From assembly GCA_016713645.1 (NCBI GenBank), contig JADJOU010000007.1, positions 136,683 to 200,682 of the forward strand: 64,000 bases of DNA. The letters run 5' to 3'. This document shows, piece by piece, positions 36,922-46,473 of this stretch (positions within the stretch are counted from its first letter, which is position 1; each line of letters begins with the position of its first letter). The translations under genes were made by a program, and so were the position numbers. The notes beneath the pieces are model-generated. The model did no database searches. It was not told the origin of the DNA and saw only the letters and a list, made by a program, of their open reading frames with translations. Source of the stretch: Bacteroidota bacterium (GTDB taxonomy: Bacteria > Bacteroidota > Bacteroidia > Chitinophagales > JADJOU01).

Positions 36922-38403
36922 TTAGTTTTTGGCGAATAATTTCCCCTTTATAGAAGCAATATCGATCCACAATTCTCGATCGCAGTCAATAAATGAAACA
37001 TGCTCCCTGACTTGATTAAAGAGGGATTCAATCGTCGAAGAGCTTTTTAACGGCCTTCTGAATTCTAATCCCTGCGCGGCATTGAGTAATTCAATAGCTA
37101 GAATTGTTTTGAGATTTTCCAAGACCCTCAGACCTTTTGTCGCAGCATTGGCCCCCATGCTCACGTGGTCTTCTTGCCCATTTGAAGAGACGATAGAGTC
37201 AATGGAAGAAGGCGAACACAATTGTTTGTTCTGAGAAACAATGGAGGCAGCCGTGTATTGAGGTATCATCAATCCTGAGTTAATCCCCGCGTCTTTGATT
37301 AAATATGCGGGCAAACCTCTTTGACCAGAAATTAATAGATAAGTTCTTCGCTCTGAAATGCTTCCCCATTCGGCGAGTGCAAGGCATAAATAATCCAACG
37401 CCAAGGCGAGTGGCTGACCGTGAAAATTGCCTCCTGATAGAACGAGGTCATCTTCTGGGAATATATTGGGGTTGTCTGTAACGCTATTGATTTCAATGGT
37501 TATTGTCTCTTCTACTTGTCTTAAAACATCCTTTGAAGCGCCGTGGACTTGGGGTATGCAGCGGAAGGAATACGGATCTTGAACATGATTTTTTTCTTGC
37601 ACACTGATTTGGCTGCCAGACAAGAATTCTAGCATATTCTGCGCTGTTTTTACTTGGCCGTGATGGGGCCTGATTGCATGAATGGCTGGGTGAAAAGCAT
37701 CTATTCTCCCGTCAAATGCGTCAAAACTCATAGCTGCGATTTTATCAGCATACAAACTGCATTTCCGAGCTTCAATAATCGTGAAAACAGCACAAGCACT
37801 CATAAATTGGGTGCCATTCAATAATGCCAATCCCTCTTTGGATTGCAAGGATAAATTGTCCCAACCCATCATCGCGTTGATTTCCCTGCCTGAGTATCGA
37901 TTGTTTTGAAAATGCACTTGTCCGAGTCCAATAATGGGGAGGCAAAGATGCGCTAGTGGGGCTAAATCTCCACTGGCACCTAGTGATCCTTGTTGGTAAA
38001 CGATTGGATAAATTTTCGCATTATACATGTCTATAAGCCGCTCGATCGTCTGTATAGAACATCCTGAGTGTCCATATGAAAGCGATTGAATTTTGAGCAA
38101 AAGCATCAATTGGACGATTTCTGTAGGAAGTTCTTCACCAGTACCACAGGCATGGGAAACGAGCAAATTATATTGAAGTTGGGAGAGATCGGATGCTGAA
38201 ATTCGTATATTGCAGAGTGATCCAAAGCCCGTATTGACGCCGTAAATGGGCTTTTCGGCTTTAGGGATTTTCTCGTCTAAATAGGTTCTACAAGTGTTTA
38301 TTTTATCAACACTTTCTTGTGACAATACAAGCGTTGCCTTTTGGCAAATAATTGCTTCAATTTGGTCAATACTCAAATGCGCAGAAGAGATATGGTGCAC
38401 CAT
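36922..38403 (-). CDS. hutH: Histidine ammonia-lyase
   Basis: The 493-residue enzyme carries the Ala143-Ser144-Gly145 triplet (GSLGASGDLAPLAHL) that cyclises to the MIO electrophile and eliminates ammonia from histidine to give urocanate. Other family patches are YGVNTGFGSL, LLVSHACGTGEE, NGTQFMSACAV, QDPYSFRCIPQVHGA and ISGQRGLPAYL. Tyrosine ammonia-lyases of flexirubin clusters differ at several of these positions, so histidine is the likely substrate. No hutU, hutI or hutG gene lies beside it here, so the rest of the pathway, if present, is elsewhere. The gene is intact. Confidence 0.93.
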   Translation of the reverse strand: MVHHISSAHLSIDQIEAIICQKATLVLSQESVDKINTCRTYLDEKIPKAEKPIYGVNTGFGSLCNIRISASDLSQLQYNLLVSHACGTGEELPTEIVQLMLLLKIQSLSYGHSGCSIQTIERLIDMYNAKIYPIVYQQGSLGASGDLAPLAHLCLPIIGLGQVHFQNNRYSGREINAMMGWDNLSLQSKEGLALLNGTQFMSACAVFTIIEARKCSLYADKIAAMSFDAFDGRIDAFHPAIHAIRPHHGQVKTAQNMLEFLSGSQISVQEKNHVQDPYSFRCIPQVHGASKDVLRQVEETITIEINSVTDNPNIFPEDDLVLSGGNFHGQPLALALDYLCLALAEWGSISERRTYLLISGQRGLPAYLIKDAGINSGLMIPQYTAASIVSQNKQLCSPSSIDSIVSSNGQEDHVSMGANAATKGLRVLENLKTILAIELLNAAQGLEFRRPLKSSSTIESLFNQVREHVSFIDCDRELWIDIASIKGKLFAKN

Positions 38404-38451
38404 AGTTGGCTGTTTAAAGGTAAATCTGTATTTATAATGGTGATTTTTTAA

Positions 38452-39975
38452 TCAATTCATCATTTGGATGAAATGATCTATTCTTTTAATCGACATTTCT
38501 TTTCCCATCCATTCCATTAAATCAAATACAGGAGGACCTTGCATTGTTCCACAGAGAGCAATTCTTAGGATGGGCATGACTTCTCCCATTCCCAAACTAT
38601 TGTCGTGGAGGAAATTCTTGATGAGGGATTCAGCATTCGCAGCATCAAATGCTTCAAGCGCATTCAGCTGGTTCGATAATTTAACAAATAGGTCTTTGCG
38701 CTCTGCTTTCCATTTCTTTTGAGCTGTTGCCAAATCAAATTCACGGATATCAGTAAAAAAATAATATCCAATTTCAGGAATCTCGTTGATGAAAACAGCC
38801 CTATCTCTTACCAATGAGACATATTTAATCAATTGAGCATCGCTGCATTTCCATCCATTTTCAGCGATTTTAGGTGCAATCGTTGAAGCAATGGTTTCAT
38901 CAGAAATGGTTTTGATGTATTGTTGATTATACCATTTTACTTTATTCCAATCGAATCTAGCTCCTGATTTGCTCACGCGTTCTAAAGTGAAGGCTTCAAT
39001 CAATTCCGCTTTAGAAAAAATTTCTTGTTCAGTGCCTGGATTCCATCCGCAAAATGCTAAAAAATTGAGGACGGCCTCTGGCAAGAAGCCAATTTCGCGG
39101 AACCCCGTGGATTTCTCTTTTGTCTCTGGATCTGTCCAATTTAATGGGAAGACAGGGAAGCCCAAGCGGTCTCCATCTCTTTTGCTCAATTTGCCATTCC
39201 CGTCAGGTCGAAGCATTAAAGGCAGATGTGAAAAATTGGGCATGACATCTTCCCATCCAAATGCTCTATACAGCAAAACATGCAATGGTGCTGACGGCAG
39301 CCACTCTTCTCCGCGAATTACATGCGATATCTCCATGAGATAATCATCGACTACATTGGCTAAGTGATAAGTGGGCATTCCATCTGATTTAAAGAGCACT
39401 TTGTCATCTAGCTGATTGGTGTTTACACTCACCCAGCCTCTGATGCTGTCTTCAAATTTAACTTCTTCGTTGCGCGGCATTTTAAATCGAATGGTATATT
39501 CATCCCCTCTTTCAAGGCGCGATTTAACCTCATCGGCAGAGAGTGAAGTCGAATTCATCAAGTATTGTCTCGTCACGTTATTGTACTGTGGGGATGGATT
39601 TCCCTGCGTTTTCATGCGCTCTCTCCAAGCTTCTAATTCAGCACTGGTATCAAACGCAATATAGGCATGGCCGCTCTCTAGAAGCTGGTCTGCATATTTT
39701 CTATACAATGCTTTTCGCTCGCTTTGTTTGTAAGGCGCATGTGGGCCACCAATTCCTTGGCCTTCATCAGGTGGAACTCCCGCCCACTGAAGTGATTCCA
39801 TCAAATACTCTTCTGCTCCTGGTACAAATCTATTTTGATCAGTATCTTCTATTCTCAATATAAAATCACCACCATGCTTCTTCGCGAATAAATAGCAATA
39901 AATCGCAGTTCTCAAACCACCTATATGCTGAGGTCCTGTAGGACTCGGCGCATATCTTGTGCGGACTCTTCTCAT
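38452..39975 (-). CDS. gltX: Glutamate-tRNA ligase
   Basis: This is a class I aminoacyl-tRNA synthetase of 507 residues that charges tRNA-Glu. The HIGH-type motif is APSPTGPQHIGG near residue 10, the KMSKS-type motif is GKLSKRDG near residue 260, and the C-terminal anticodon-binding helical domain is complete. Possible discrimination against or charging of tRNA-Gln cannot be read from the sequence. The stop is at 38452 and hutH begins 48 bases further along on the same strand. The gene is intact. Confidence 0.97.
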   Translation of the reverse strand: MRRVRTRYAPSPTGPQHIGGLRTAIYCYLFAKKHGGDFILRIEDTDQNRFVPGAEEYLMESLQWAGVPPDEGQGIGGPHAPYKQSERKALYRKYADQLLESGHAYIAFDTSAELEAWRERMKTQGNPSPQYNNVTRQYLMNSTSLSADEVKSRLERGDEYTIRFKMPRNEEVKFEDSIRGWVSVNTNQLDDKVLFKSDGMPTYHLANVVDDYLMEISHVIRGEEWLPSAPLHVLLYRAFGWEDVMPNFSHLPLMLRPDGNGKLSKRDGDRLGFPVFPLNWTDPETKEKSTGFREIGFLPEAVLNFLAFCGWNPGTEQEIFSKAELIEAFTLERVSKSGARFDWNKVKWYNQQYIKTISDETIASTIAPKIAENGWKCSDAQLIKYVSLVRDRAVFINEIPEIGYYFFTDIREFDLATAQKKWKAERKDLFVKLSNQLNALEAFDAANAESLIKNFLHDNSLGMGEVMPILRIALCGTMQGPPVFDLMEWMGKEMSIKRIDHFIQMMN

Positions 39976-40043
39976 TTTTAATTTCCCCTTATTTTTAGTT
40001 TATACCTTTGTGTATTATTATATTCGGTCCAAAGATAGCGAGA

Positions 40044-40657
40044 ATGCGCATTTTCAGCACACCAAAAATTATTAGATATTTATTTCCCAAAATTCATTGG
40101 AGGATAAATACTCGGGAGCGGGCAGTCTATCTGACATTTGATGATGGGCCTACACCGAATGTCACAGAATGGGTGCTCGATTTATTGGCAGAGTATCAAG
40201 CTATGGGAACTTTTTTTTGCATAGGTGAGCGTGTATTAACCCACAAGGGAATTTATGATAAAGTACTAGCAAATGGGCATTCGGTAGGGAATCATTCTTT
40301 TTCGCATGTGGATGCATGGAAAGTCTCGCATGATGCTTATGTAGAAGATGTAAAAAAGCAAAGACAATCATAGAATCCACATTATTTCGGCCTCCATATG
40401 GGAAATTGACTTATAGAAGTTATCAATATTGTAAGAATTCATATAAGGTGGTTCTTTGGGATATAATAACCCATGATTGGGATATAAATGTCAATACAGA
40501 TGCGGTTTTGGAATATTTGAAAAAGAGGACGAGCGCGGGGTCAATTGTCGTTTTTCATGATAGTGAAAAGGCATTTTTGCAGATGAAAAAGATCTTGCCA
40601 GAATATTTAGCATGGTTGAAAGAGAATGGTTATGTTTGTAAAAAAATAGAACAATAG
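40044..40657 (+). CDS. Polysaccharide deacetylase (NodB-like), frameshifted
   Basis: The CE4 NodB fold is visible in ~204 residues: motif 1 YLTFDDGPTPN (catalytic Asp and metal Asp), motif 2 HSVGNHSFSHVDA (two metal His in NHSFSH), motif 3 LFRPPYGKL, motif 4 DWDIN and motif 5 IVVFHDSEKA. Such enzymes remove acetyl groups from peptidoglycan or surface glycans. The frame breaks in the six-A run 40353-40358; a seventh A joins EDVKKAKTIIEST to motif 3. Start ATG 40044 is preferred; ATG 40008 would add 12 residues. No signal peptide is obvious, although the N-terminus is basic and hydrophobic. Confidence 0.88.
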
Positions 40658-40698
40658 TTTTTTTTACTTAGCTTTACGAATCAAATATTCCTGAATCA

Positions 40699-41658
40699 TT
40701 GAAATCCGTTTTATCTTTCTTTTTTTGTTTGTTTGGTTTTATCAGTGATGCTCAAAACTTAACCCAATATTCCTTGTCTTTTGTGGATAGAATTAAATAC
40801 AATCCTGGCTATTCGGGTATTCAAGATGCCAATATTTTTGTTCATCATCGATCACAATTTGTTGGATTGAGCCCAATTAACTTTTCTAATCAAACTTTTA
40901 TGGCAGATATGCCACTCCATAGAATTAATTCTGGCATTGGCTTGGAGGTGCACAACGACTTTGCGGGATTTTTGTCAAATACATCAATGGATGTCAAATA
41001 TGCTTATCATTTCAAGGTTAAAAAGTCAAAGATTTCGATGGGGATTGCTTTGGGGGCTATTTATCAATCCCTCAATCAAAGTAAATTGACAGTTGCCTCA
41101 GGAGAATACGATGGTTTTGTCGTTCACAATGATGCTCTACTGGATAATACGACAATAAGTTCTATTCAATTGAACACTTCTGCTGGAGTCATCTACAGTT
41201 TATCGAATTTTGAATGGGGTATTAGCATGATGAATCTTAATAACCCAAGTACAAATATTTTTAAAACCAATAGTTTTGAGCAAAATCGGGTGTTCGTTTC
41301 TAATATGAGTCAAAAAATAAAATTTGGCACAAACATGAATTATGAAGTATATTGTCTTTATAAGACAGATTTTATCAAACATCAAGTAGAATTGTCAAAT
41401 ATTTTAAGAATTAAGGACAATATTTCAACGGGATTGACGTTAAGAGGATATAACACAAACAATTTGGACGCAGTTGGCATCTTTTTTGGTATTAAGTTCC
41501 TCAGGAATTTTTGGGCGTATTATAATTACGATATTCCTATCAATTCCCTTTCTAGCAGTAATTATGGCTCGCATGAATTGTTAATTCACTATAGAAAAGC
41601 AATAAAAAGAAATATCGTTAAAAAGTATTTTATGAACTATAATTCTAGGTATTTGTAA
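40699..41658 (+). CDS. PorP/SprF-family type IX secretion outer-membrane protein
   Basis: The 319-residue protein starts with TTG at 40699 and a signal peptide (KSVLSFFFCLFGFISDAQ). The beginning LTQYSLSFVDRIKYNPGYSGIQDANIFVHHRSQFVGL is the hallmark of the PorP/SprF family: the 'NPA(Y)AG' region followed by 'R.QW.G'. It is an outer-membrane beta-barrel that is needed for T9SS secretion or for presenting adhesins. It lies directly upstream of gldK on the same strand, the position of porP in front of porKLMN in many Bacteroidota. The gene is intact. Confidence 0.9.
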   Translation: MKSVLSFFFCLFGFISDAQNLTQYSLSFVDRIKYNPGYSGIQDANIFVHHRSQFVGLSPINFSNQTFMADMPLHRINSGIGLEVHNDFAGFLSNTSMDVKYAYHFKVKKSKISMGIALGAIYQSLNQSKLTVASGEYDGFVVHNDALLDNTTISSIQLNTSAGVIYSLSNFEWGISMMNLNNPSTNIFKTNSFEQNRVFVSNMSQKIKFGTNMNYEVYCLYKTDFIKHQVELSNILRIKDNISTGLTLRGYNTNNLDAVGIFFGIKFLRNFWAYYNYDIPINSLSSSNYGSHELLIHYRKAIKRNIVKKYFMNYNSRYL

Positions 41659-41755
41659 AAAAATGATTTTTTTTTTTTTTGATTTTAAAAAATAATTTAT
41701 CTTTACCACTTTTTGTAATAAAAACGAACTAAGAGACTAAACAACTAAAATTTAA

Positions 41756-43033
41756 ATGAATATGCAGTATTTATCAAAAATACTTATACCTGTAGTAGGT
41801 TTGTTATTGATGGCTTCTTGTAGCGGAGACGATTATAAAGGTCAGTTATTAGGTGTTCAAAGCAGACCTTCTTGGAGGTCAGAAATTCCTTACGGAATGG
41901 TTAACGTGCCAACTGGTACGCTTCATGTGGGCAATAGTGATCAGGATGTTCCACATGCTTTAACTGCAAGAGCAAAGCAAGTATCTATCTTGGGATTCTA
42001 TATGGATGCGACAGAAATTACGAATAACGAGTACAGACAATTTGAAGTTTGGGTGAAGGATTCGATTGCACATACCATATTGCAACATTTTGAAGAGGTG
42101 AATAGCGATCAATTAGATGGCGGTTCTCCTAATATCAAGTGGGATATGGAGATTGATTGGGAAAATTCAGAAGTTCAAAATCAATTGAGCCAAATGTATT
42201 TGCCAAAAGATCAGTGGGTAAATGGGCTAAAAGAAATGGAGTTTGGTAAATTGGTTTATCGCTATGACTATATTGAGTGGAAGAAAGCGGCTTTCTCTAA
42301 GCATAATGCGAATAGAGATCGAAGACAATATGTTAAAACTTTAGAAGTGGATATCTATCCAGATACATTGTGTTGGATACGCGATTTCACTTATTCATAC
42401 AATGAGCCGATGGTTCGTCAGTATTATACACACCCTGCATTTGATGACTATCCAGTTGTAGGAGTAAGATGGGATCAAGCAACAGCATTCTGCTATTGGA
42501 GAACCCACATTTGGAATGAGTACAAGCACAAACAAGGTGAATTGATCAACGATAACATTCGTCTGCCGATAGAGCACGAGTGGGAATATGCAGCGAGAGG
42601 TGGTAAGAAATTGGCACCATATCCATGGGGAGGTCCTTATACTAGAAATTCAAAAGGCTGTTTATTGGCGAATTTCAAACCAGGTAGAGGAAATTATCCA
42701 GAAGATGGCGGTTTTTATACTGTAAGATCTGATGCTTATTGGCCAAATGATTATGGTTTGTTCAATATGGCAGGAAATGTATCTGAGTGGACATCATCTG
42801 CATTCTACGAAGGTTCTTATGCATTTTTGCATGACTTGAATCCAGATTTGAAATATGATGCGAATAAATTAGAGCCTGAGACCATGAAGAGAAAGGTAAT
42901 CAGAGGTGGATCTTGGAAAGATATCGCATATTATATTCAGAATAGCTCACGTCACTGGGAGTATCAGGATTCATGTAAATCATATATTGGATTCAGATGT
43001 GTAACGTCTGTCTTAGGTAAAGCGGTGGATTAG
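41756..43033 (+). CDS. gldK: Gliding motility/T9SS lipoprotein GldK (PorK)
   Basis: The 425-residue lipoprotein (lipobox LLLMASC) carries a formylglycine-generating-enzyme-like (FGE-sulfatase) domain: MVNVPTGTLHVGNSDQD, MDATEITNNEYRQF, YPVVGVRWDQATAFCYW, RLPIEHEWEYAARGG, LFNMAGNVSEWTSSAFY and VIRGGSWKD. With GldN it forms the large periplasmic ring of the type IX secretion system under the outer membrane. It is the first gene of an intact gldKLMN operon. Family members are structural rather than catalytic. A weak -7-like box (TATCTTTAC, about 41698-41706) precedes it. Confidence 0.96.
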   Translation: MNMQYLSKILIPVVGLLLMASCSGDDYKGQLLGVQSRPSWRSEIPYGMVNVPTGTLHVGNSDQDVPHALTARAKQVSILGFYMDATEITNNEYRQFEVWVKDSIAHTILQHFEEVNSDQLDGGSPNIKWDMEIDWENSEVQNQLSQMYLPKDQWVNGLKEMEFGKLVYRYDYIEWKKAAFSKHNANRDRRQYVKTLEVDIYPDTLCWIRDFTYSYNEPMVRQYYTHPAFDDYPVVGVRWDQATAFCYWRTHIWNEYKHKQGELINDNIRLPIEHEWEYAARGGKKLAPYPWGGPYTRNSKGCLLANFKPGRGNYPEDGGFYTVRSDAYWPNDYGLFNMAGNVSEWTSSAFYEGSYAFLHDLNPDLKYDANKLEPETMKRKVIRGGSWKDIAYYIQNSSRHWEYQDSCKSYIGFRCVTSVLGKAVD

Positions 43034-43101
43034 GCCAAATAACAAACTAAAATTCTATTAACTAAAAACAATTATTTTCAAAAAACAAAAAATCTAAAAC
43101 T

Positions 43102-43899
43102 ATGGCATCACAAGGTAAATCAATGTTTGAAGTAAAAAAAGGGAAAACAATGTTAAATTACGCATACAGTTTTGGTGCGGCAATTGTAATCATGGGAGCC
43201 CTATTTAAAATTATGCACTGGCCAGGTGCGAACCTCATGTTGATCGTAGGTATGATGACAGAGGTTGTTATCTTTATTATTTCTGGATTTGAGCCACAAT
43301 ATGATTCTCATGCTGAATATGAGTGGGAAAGAGTATACCCTGAATTAGCTGGTGGAGCTGCAAATGCACCAAAAGGATCTCCAATGAAGCAATTGGATGA
43401 CGCTTTGGCTAAAGCAAAAATTGAGCAAGAAATGTTGGCTAGATTGGGTGAGAATATGGGTAAATTTTCTGCTCATGTTAAAGATTTGACAAGTGTAAGC
43501 AATGCAATGGGTGCAACGAATGATTTCACGAAGTCTGCAACTGAGGCAGCTAAATCATTGAATAATTTGCAAGCTTCTGTAGCTAATTCTGCGAATGCTG
43601 CTAAAGATATGGCAGATGCTAGTGGTGCAACAAAGTCTTACCATGTTCAAGTACAAACAATCACAAAGAATTTGTCTCAATTGAATGCGATGTATGAATT
43701 GGAAATTTCTGATGCTAATAATCACATCAAGTCAATGAATAAATTTATTGGAAACTTGGCAGAGGCTGCTAACTCATTGGAGTCAACTAAAGTGGATGCA
43801 TCTACATTAAAAGATAGTATGTCTGGCCTTTCTAAGAGCTTGGTTTCTTTGAATTCAATTTACGGTGGTATGTTGTCAGCGATGAGAACTGCTAACTAA
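43102..43899 (+). CDS. gldL: T9SS inner-membrane motor protein GldL (PorL)
   Basis: This 265-residue protein has two transmembrane helices in the N-terminal ~70 residues (MLNYAYSFGAAIVIMGALFKIMHW and GANLMLIVGMMTEVVIFIISGF) and a long cytoplasmic coiled-coil tail (~90-265). The GALFKIMHWPGA connection is a strong family signature. GldL pentamers surround a GldM dimer and convert the proton gradient into rotation that drives secretion and gliding. The conserved membrane glutamate lies in MTEVVIF. Spacing to gldM is 60 bases. The gene is intact. Confidence 0.96.
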   Translation: MASQGKSMFEVKKGKTMLNYAYSFGAAIVIMGALFKIMHWPGANLMLIVGMMTEVVIFIISGFEPQYDSHAEYEWERVYPELAGGAANAPKGSPMKQLDDALAKAKIEQEMLARLGENMGKFSAHVKDLTSVSNAMGATNDFTKSATEAAKSLNNLQASVANSANAAKDMADASGATKSYHVQVQTITKNLSQLNAMYELEISDANNHIKSMNKFIGNLAEAANSLESTKVDASTLKDSMSGLSKSLVSLNSIYGGMLSAMRTAN

Positions 43900-43959
43900 T
43901 TAATTTAAAGATCAGTAAGAGTAAATAAATTTATTAAAAAACTAAATTAACTATAGAAT

Positions 43960-45540
43960 ATGGCAGGCGGTAAATTATCACCACGTCAGAAGATGATCAA
44001 TATGATGTACCTCGTATTGACGGCCCTTTTGGCAATGAACGTGTCTTCAGAGATTCTGAACGCGTTTAAAACAGTAAATAATAGTATTATCACATCTAAC
44101 AAGCAAATAACTGATCAAAACAATACAGTTTATAAGACTTTAGACGATGCGAAACAAGACCCTCAAACTGCTGCTAAGGCTGCTGTTTGGGAGCCAAGAG
44201 CTAAGGACATCAAAGCAAAATCAGCGGCTATTTACGATGAAATCGAAGCACTTAAGAAAGAAATTAAGACAGCTTCAGGTCTTGAAATGGTTGACGGCGA
44301 AGAGAAATTCAAAGAGGATGATTTGGATGCTGCAACAAGAATCTTGATTGAACAAAAGAAAGGAGATGCTTTGTATAATAAAATAACGAAGTTTAAAACT
44401 GAATTATTGGGTGTTATCAAACCATCTGAGGTTTCAGACAATCCAGTTGTTCAAAAGCAAATCGCTGGAGATATGGAGAATTTTGCAAAAACTTTGCCTG
44501 TTAAGATGGATATTCCTAAGTCTAAGACTGGAACAAAGTATACGCAAGATGGAAAAGGTTGGTCAGAAGCGAATTTTCACATGACACCTACTATTGCAGC
44601 TGTAACTATCTTGAGTAAATTGCAAAATGACGTTAAGAATTCAGAAGCTAAATTGTCAGACTATTGTCTTCAACAATTAGGAAAAGTAAAGGTTATCTAC
44701 GATGAATTTGCTGCGATTGCAAGTGCGAGTACAAACTATTGTATGCCAGGTGAGCCAATCGAAGTTTATGCTGGTGTTGGTGCATTTAGTGATGCAGCTA
44801 AGCCTTCAGTTGTAATTGGTGGAGCAGCTCAGCAATTGGTTGATGGAATGGCTACTTATAAAACAACAGCAAAAGGTGCAGGAAATAATGTTATTCCAGT
44901 AAAAATTAGCTTTACAAAGCCAGATGGAACAATTGCAACAGTAAACAAAGACATTAAGTATACAGTGGGAATTCCATCAGGAGCTGCCGTAGCTTTGGAT
45001 AAAATGAACGTATTCTATATTGGTGTACCAAATCCTGTAACCGTTTCTTCAGGTGTGGGAGATGAGAAAACATCGATTACTTTATCTCAAGGTTCAGCGT
45101 CTAAGAAAGGTCCAGGAAAGTATGATATTACAGTCCCAGGCCCTCCAGGAGAAATCAAATTGACAGTTAATGCAGATAAAGTAACGAATCCATTTACTTT
45201 CCGTGTTAAGAGAATTCCTAATCCAGTGGCTACCCTTGGTGCGACTTTGGAAGGAGGAAAAGTGAACAAAGGAACATTGATTGCACAAAGTGGTCTAGTT
45301 GCTCTTTTGAAAGACTTTGATTTCGATGCGCGTTTTACCGTAGAGAGTTTTGACTTGGTATATATCTCTAAAGGAGAGATTTTCCCTAAATCAGGTGTTG
45401 GCCCTTTATTAACTCCAGAGATGAAGGGATACATTTTAAGAGCTGCACCAAGAGACGTTTATACTTTTGAGAATATCAAAGTTAAAGGTCCAGATGGTCA
45501 GTCAAGAAAAATTCCTGGAATTACTTTCTTAATCATATAA
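43960..45540 (+). CDS. gldM: T9SS motor/shaft protein GldM (PorM)
   Basis: The 526-residue protein starts MAGGKLSPRQKMINMMYLVLTALLAMNVSSEIL, with a single transmembrane helix (about 13-33) that sits inside the GldL ring. The periplasmic part comprises a helical D1 domain (~40-220) and three beta-sandwich domains (D2-D4) reaching to the GldK/GldN ring. The C-terminus (RKIPGITFLII) is typical. It transmits torque from GldL to the outer-membrane complex. The gene is intact, and gldN starts 19 bases later. Confidence 0.96.
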   Translation: MAGGKLSPRQKMINMMYLVLTALLAMNVSSEILNAFKTVNNSIITSNKQITDQNNTVYKTLDDAKQDPQTAAKAAVWEPRAKDIKAKSAAIYDEIEALKKEIKTASGLEMVDGEEKFKEDDLDAATRILIEQKKGDALYNKITKFKTELLGVIKPSEVSDNPVVQKQIAGDMENFAKTLPVKMDIPKSKTGTKYTQDGKGWSEANFHMTPTIAAVTILSKLQNDVKNSEAKLSDYCLQQLGKVKVIYDEFAAIASASTNYCMPGEPIEVYAGVGAFSDAAKPSVVIGGAAQQLVDGMATYKTTAKGAGNNVIPVKISFTKPDGTIATVNKDIKYTVGIPSGAAVALDKMNVFYIGVPNPVTVSSGVGDEKTSITLSQGSASKKGPGKYDITVPGPPGEIKLTVNADKVTNPFTFRVKRIPNPVATLGATLEGGKVNKGTLIAQSGLVALLKDFDFDARFTVESFDLVYISKGEIFPKSGVGPLLTPEMKGYILRAAPRDVYTFENIKVKGPDGQSRKIPGITFLII

Positions 45541-45559
45541 TAATAAATTTTTTAATAAA

Positions 45560-46378
45560 ATGAAGCGTAATTATTTTTTGTTGCTTGCAGCCTTATTCGT
45601 TAGTGGTCTAATGAATGCTCAAGATCTTTTGGATGGTGTATTTGAGAAAATTACCCTCAAAGAAAAAGAGATTTTGGCTTATGAGCACATTCGCGAAGCC
45701 GATGTGATGTGGAGCAAAAGAATTTGGAGAGTAATCGATATTAGAGAGAAGATGAATCTTCCCTTTAAATATCCTTTAAAGCCGTTGATTGATATTATTC
45801 ATACTGCAGCTAAGAATGGAGATATACAAGTATATGATCCAGGTGTATTGCGCGCAGATGAGTTTAAAGCACCAATGACAACTAAAGATGTAAAAAACAT
45901 CGGTAGTAGAATTGATACTACTTGGACAGTAGATCCAATTACTTTGAAAGAGGTTCAAACGGTAACTACTCAGGAATTTGACCCATCTAAAATTGTTAAG
46001 TATAAAATCAAAGAAGATTGGTTTTTTGATGAAGAGACTTCAACAATGATGGTAAGAATTATTGGAATCGCTCCAGTTATGGAGAGTTTCGACGAGAATG
46101 GAAATGCGAGAGGTGATCAAACGATGTACTGGGTATATTATCCAGACTTAAGACCAATTTTTGCTAAGTATCCAGTTTATAACAATAAGAATGATGCTTC
46201 TACTTTGAGTTGGGAAGAATTGTTTGAAGTTCGTTATTTCACTTCATACATCACAAAAGAGACCAACGTACACGATAGAAATATTCAGGAGTATGCAACA
46301 GGACTTGACTTGTTGTATGAGTCTGAGAGAATCAAAGATGAATTGAGAAATTACGAACACGATTTGTGGGAGTTCTAA
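45560..46378 (+). CDS. gldN: T9SS ring protein GldN (PorN)
   Basis: The 272-residue periplasmic protein has a signal peptide (MKRNYFLLLAALFVSGLMNAQ) and the family pattern: EADVMWSKRIWRVIDIREKMNLPFKYP (the 'W.KR.WR.ID.RE' motif), VKYKIKEDWFFDEETSTMMVRIIGIAP and MYWVYYPDLRPIFAKYPVYN. It binds GldK to make the periplasmic ring and contacts GldM. The strong terminator at 46393-46430 closes the operon. The gene is intact. Confidence 0.96.
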   Translation: MKRNYFLLLAALFVSGLMNAQDLLDGVFEKITLKEKEILAYEHIREADVMWSKRIWRVIDIREKMNLPFKYPLKPLIDIIHTAAKNGDIQVYDPGVLRADEFKAPMTTKDVKNIGSRIDTTWTVDPITLKEVQTVTTQEFDPSKIVKYKIKEDWFFDEETSTMMVRIIGIAPVMESFDENGNARGDQTMYWVYYPDLRPIFAKYPVYNNKNDASTLSWEELFEVRYFTSYITKETNVHDRNIQEYATGLDLLYESERIKDELRNYEHDLWEF

Positions 46379-46392
46379 TATCCTATAGTAAC

Positions 46393-46430
46393 AAAAAAGA
46401 CGCTTAATTTATTAAGCGTCTTTTTTTTTA
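46393..46430 (+). terminator. Terminator of the gldKLMN operon
   Basis: The perfect stem AAGACGCTTAA / TTAAGCGTCTT, with a short AT loop, is followed by a nine-T run, 15 bases after the gldN stop. Confidence 0.92.
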
Positions 46431-46448
46431 TTATTCGTGAAACTATGC

Positions 46449-46457
46449 TATTTTTGC
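46449..46457 (+). promoter_or_regulatory. -7 promoter box (TATTTTTGC) of the ompA-family gene
   Basis: A perfect TAnnTTTGC lies 17 bases upstream of ATG 46474. Confidence 0.7.
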
Positions 46458-46473
46458 GAGAAAATAAATAAGC

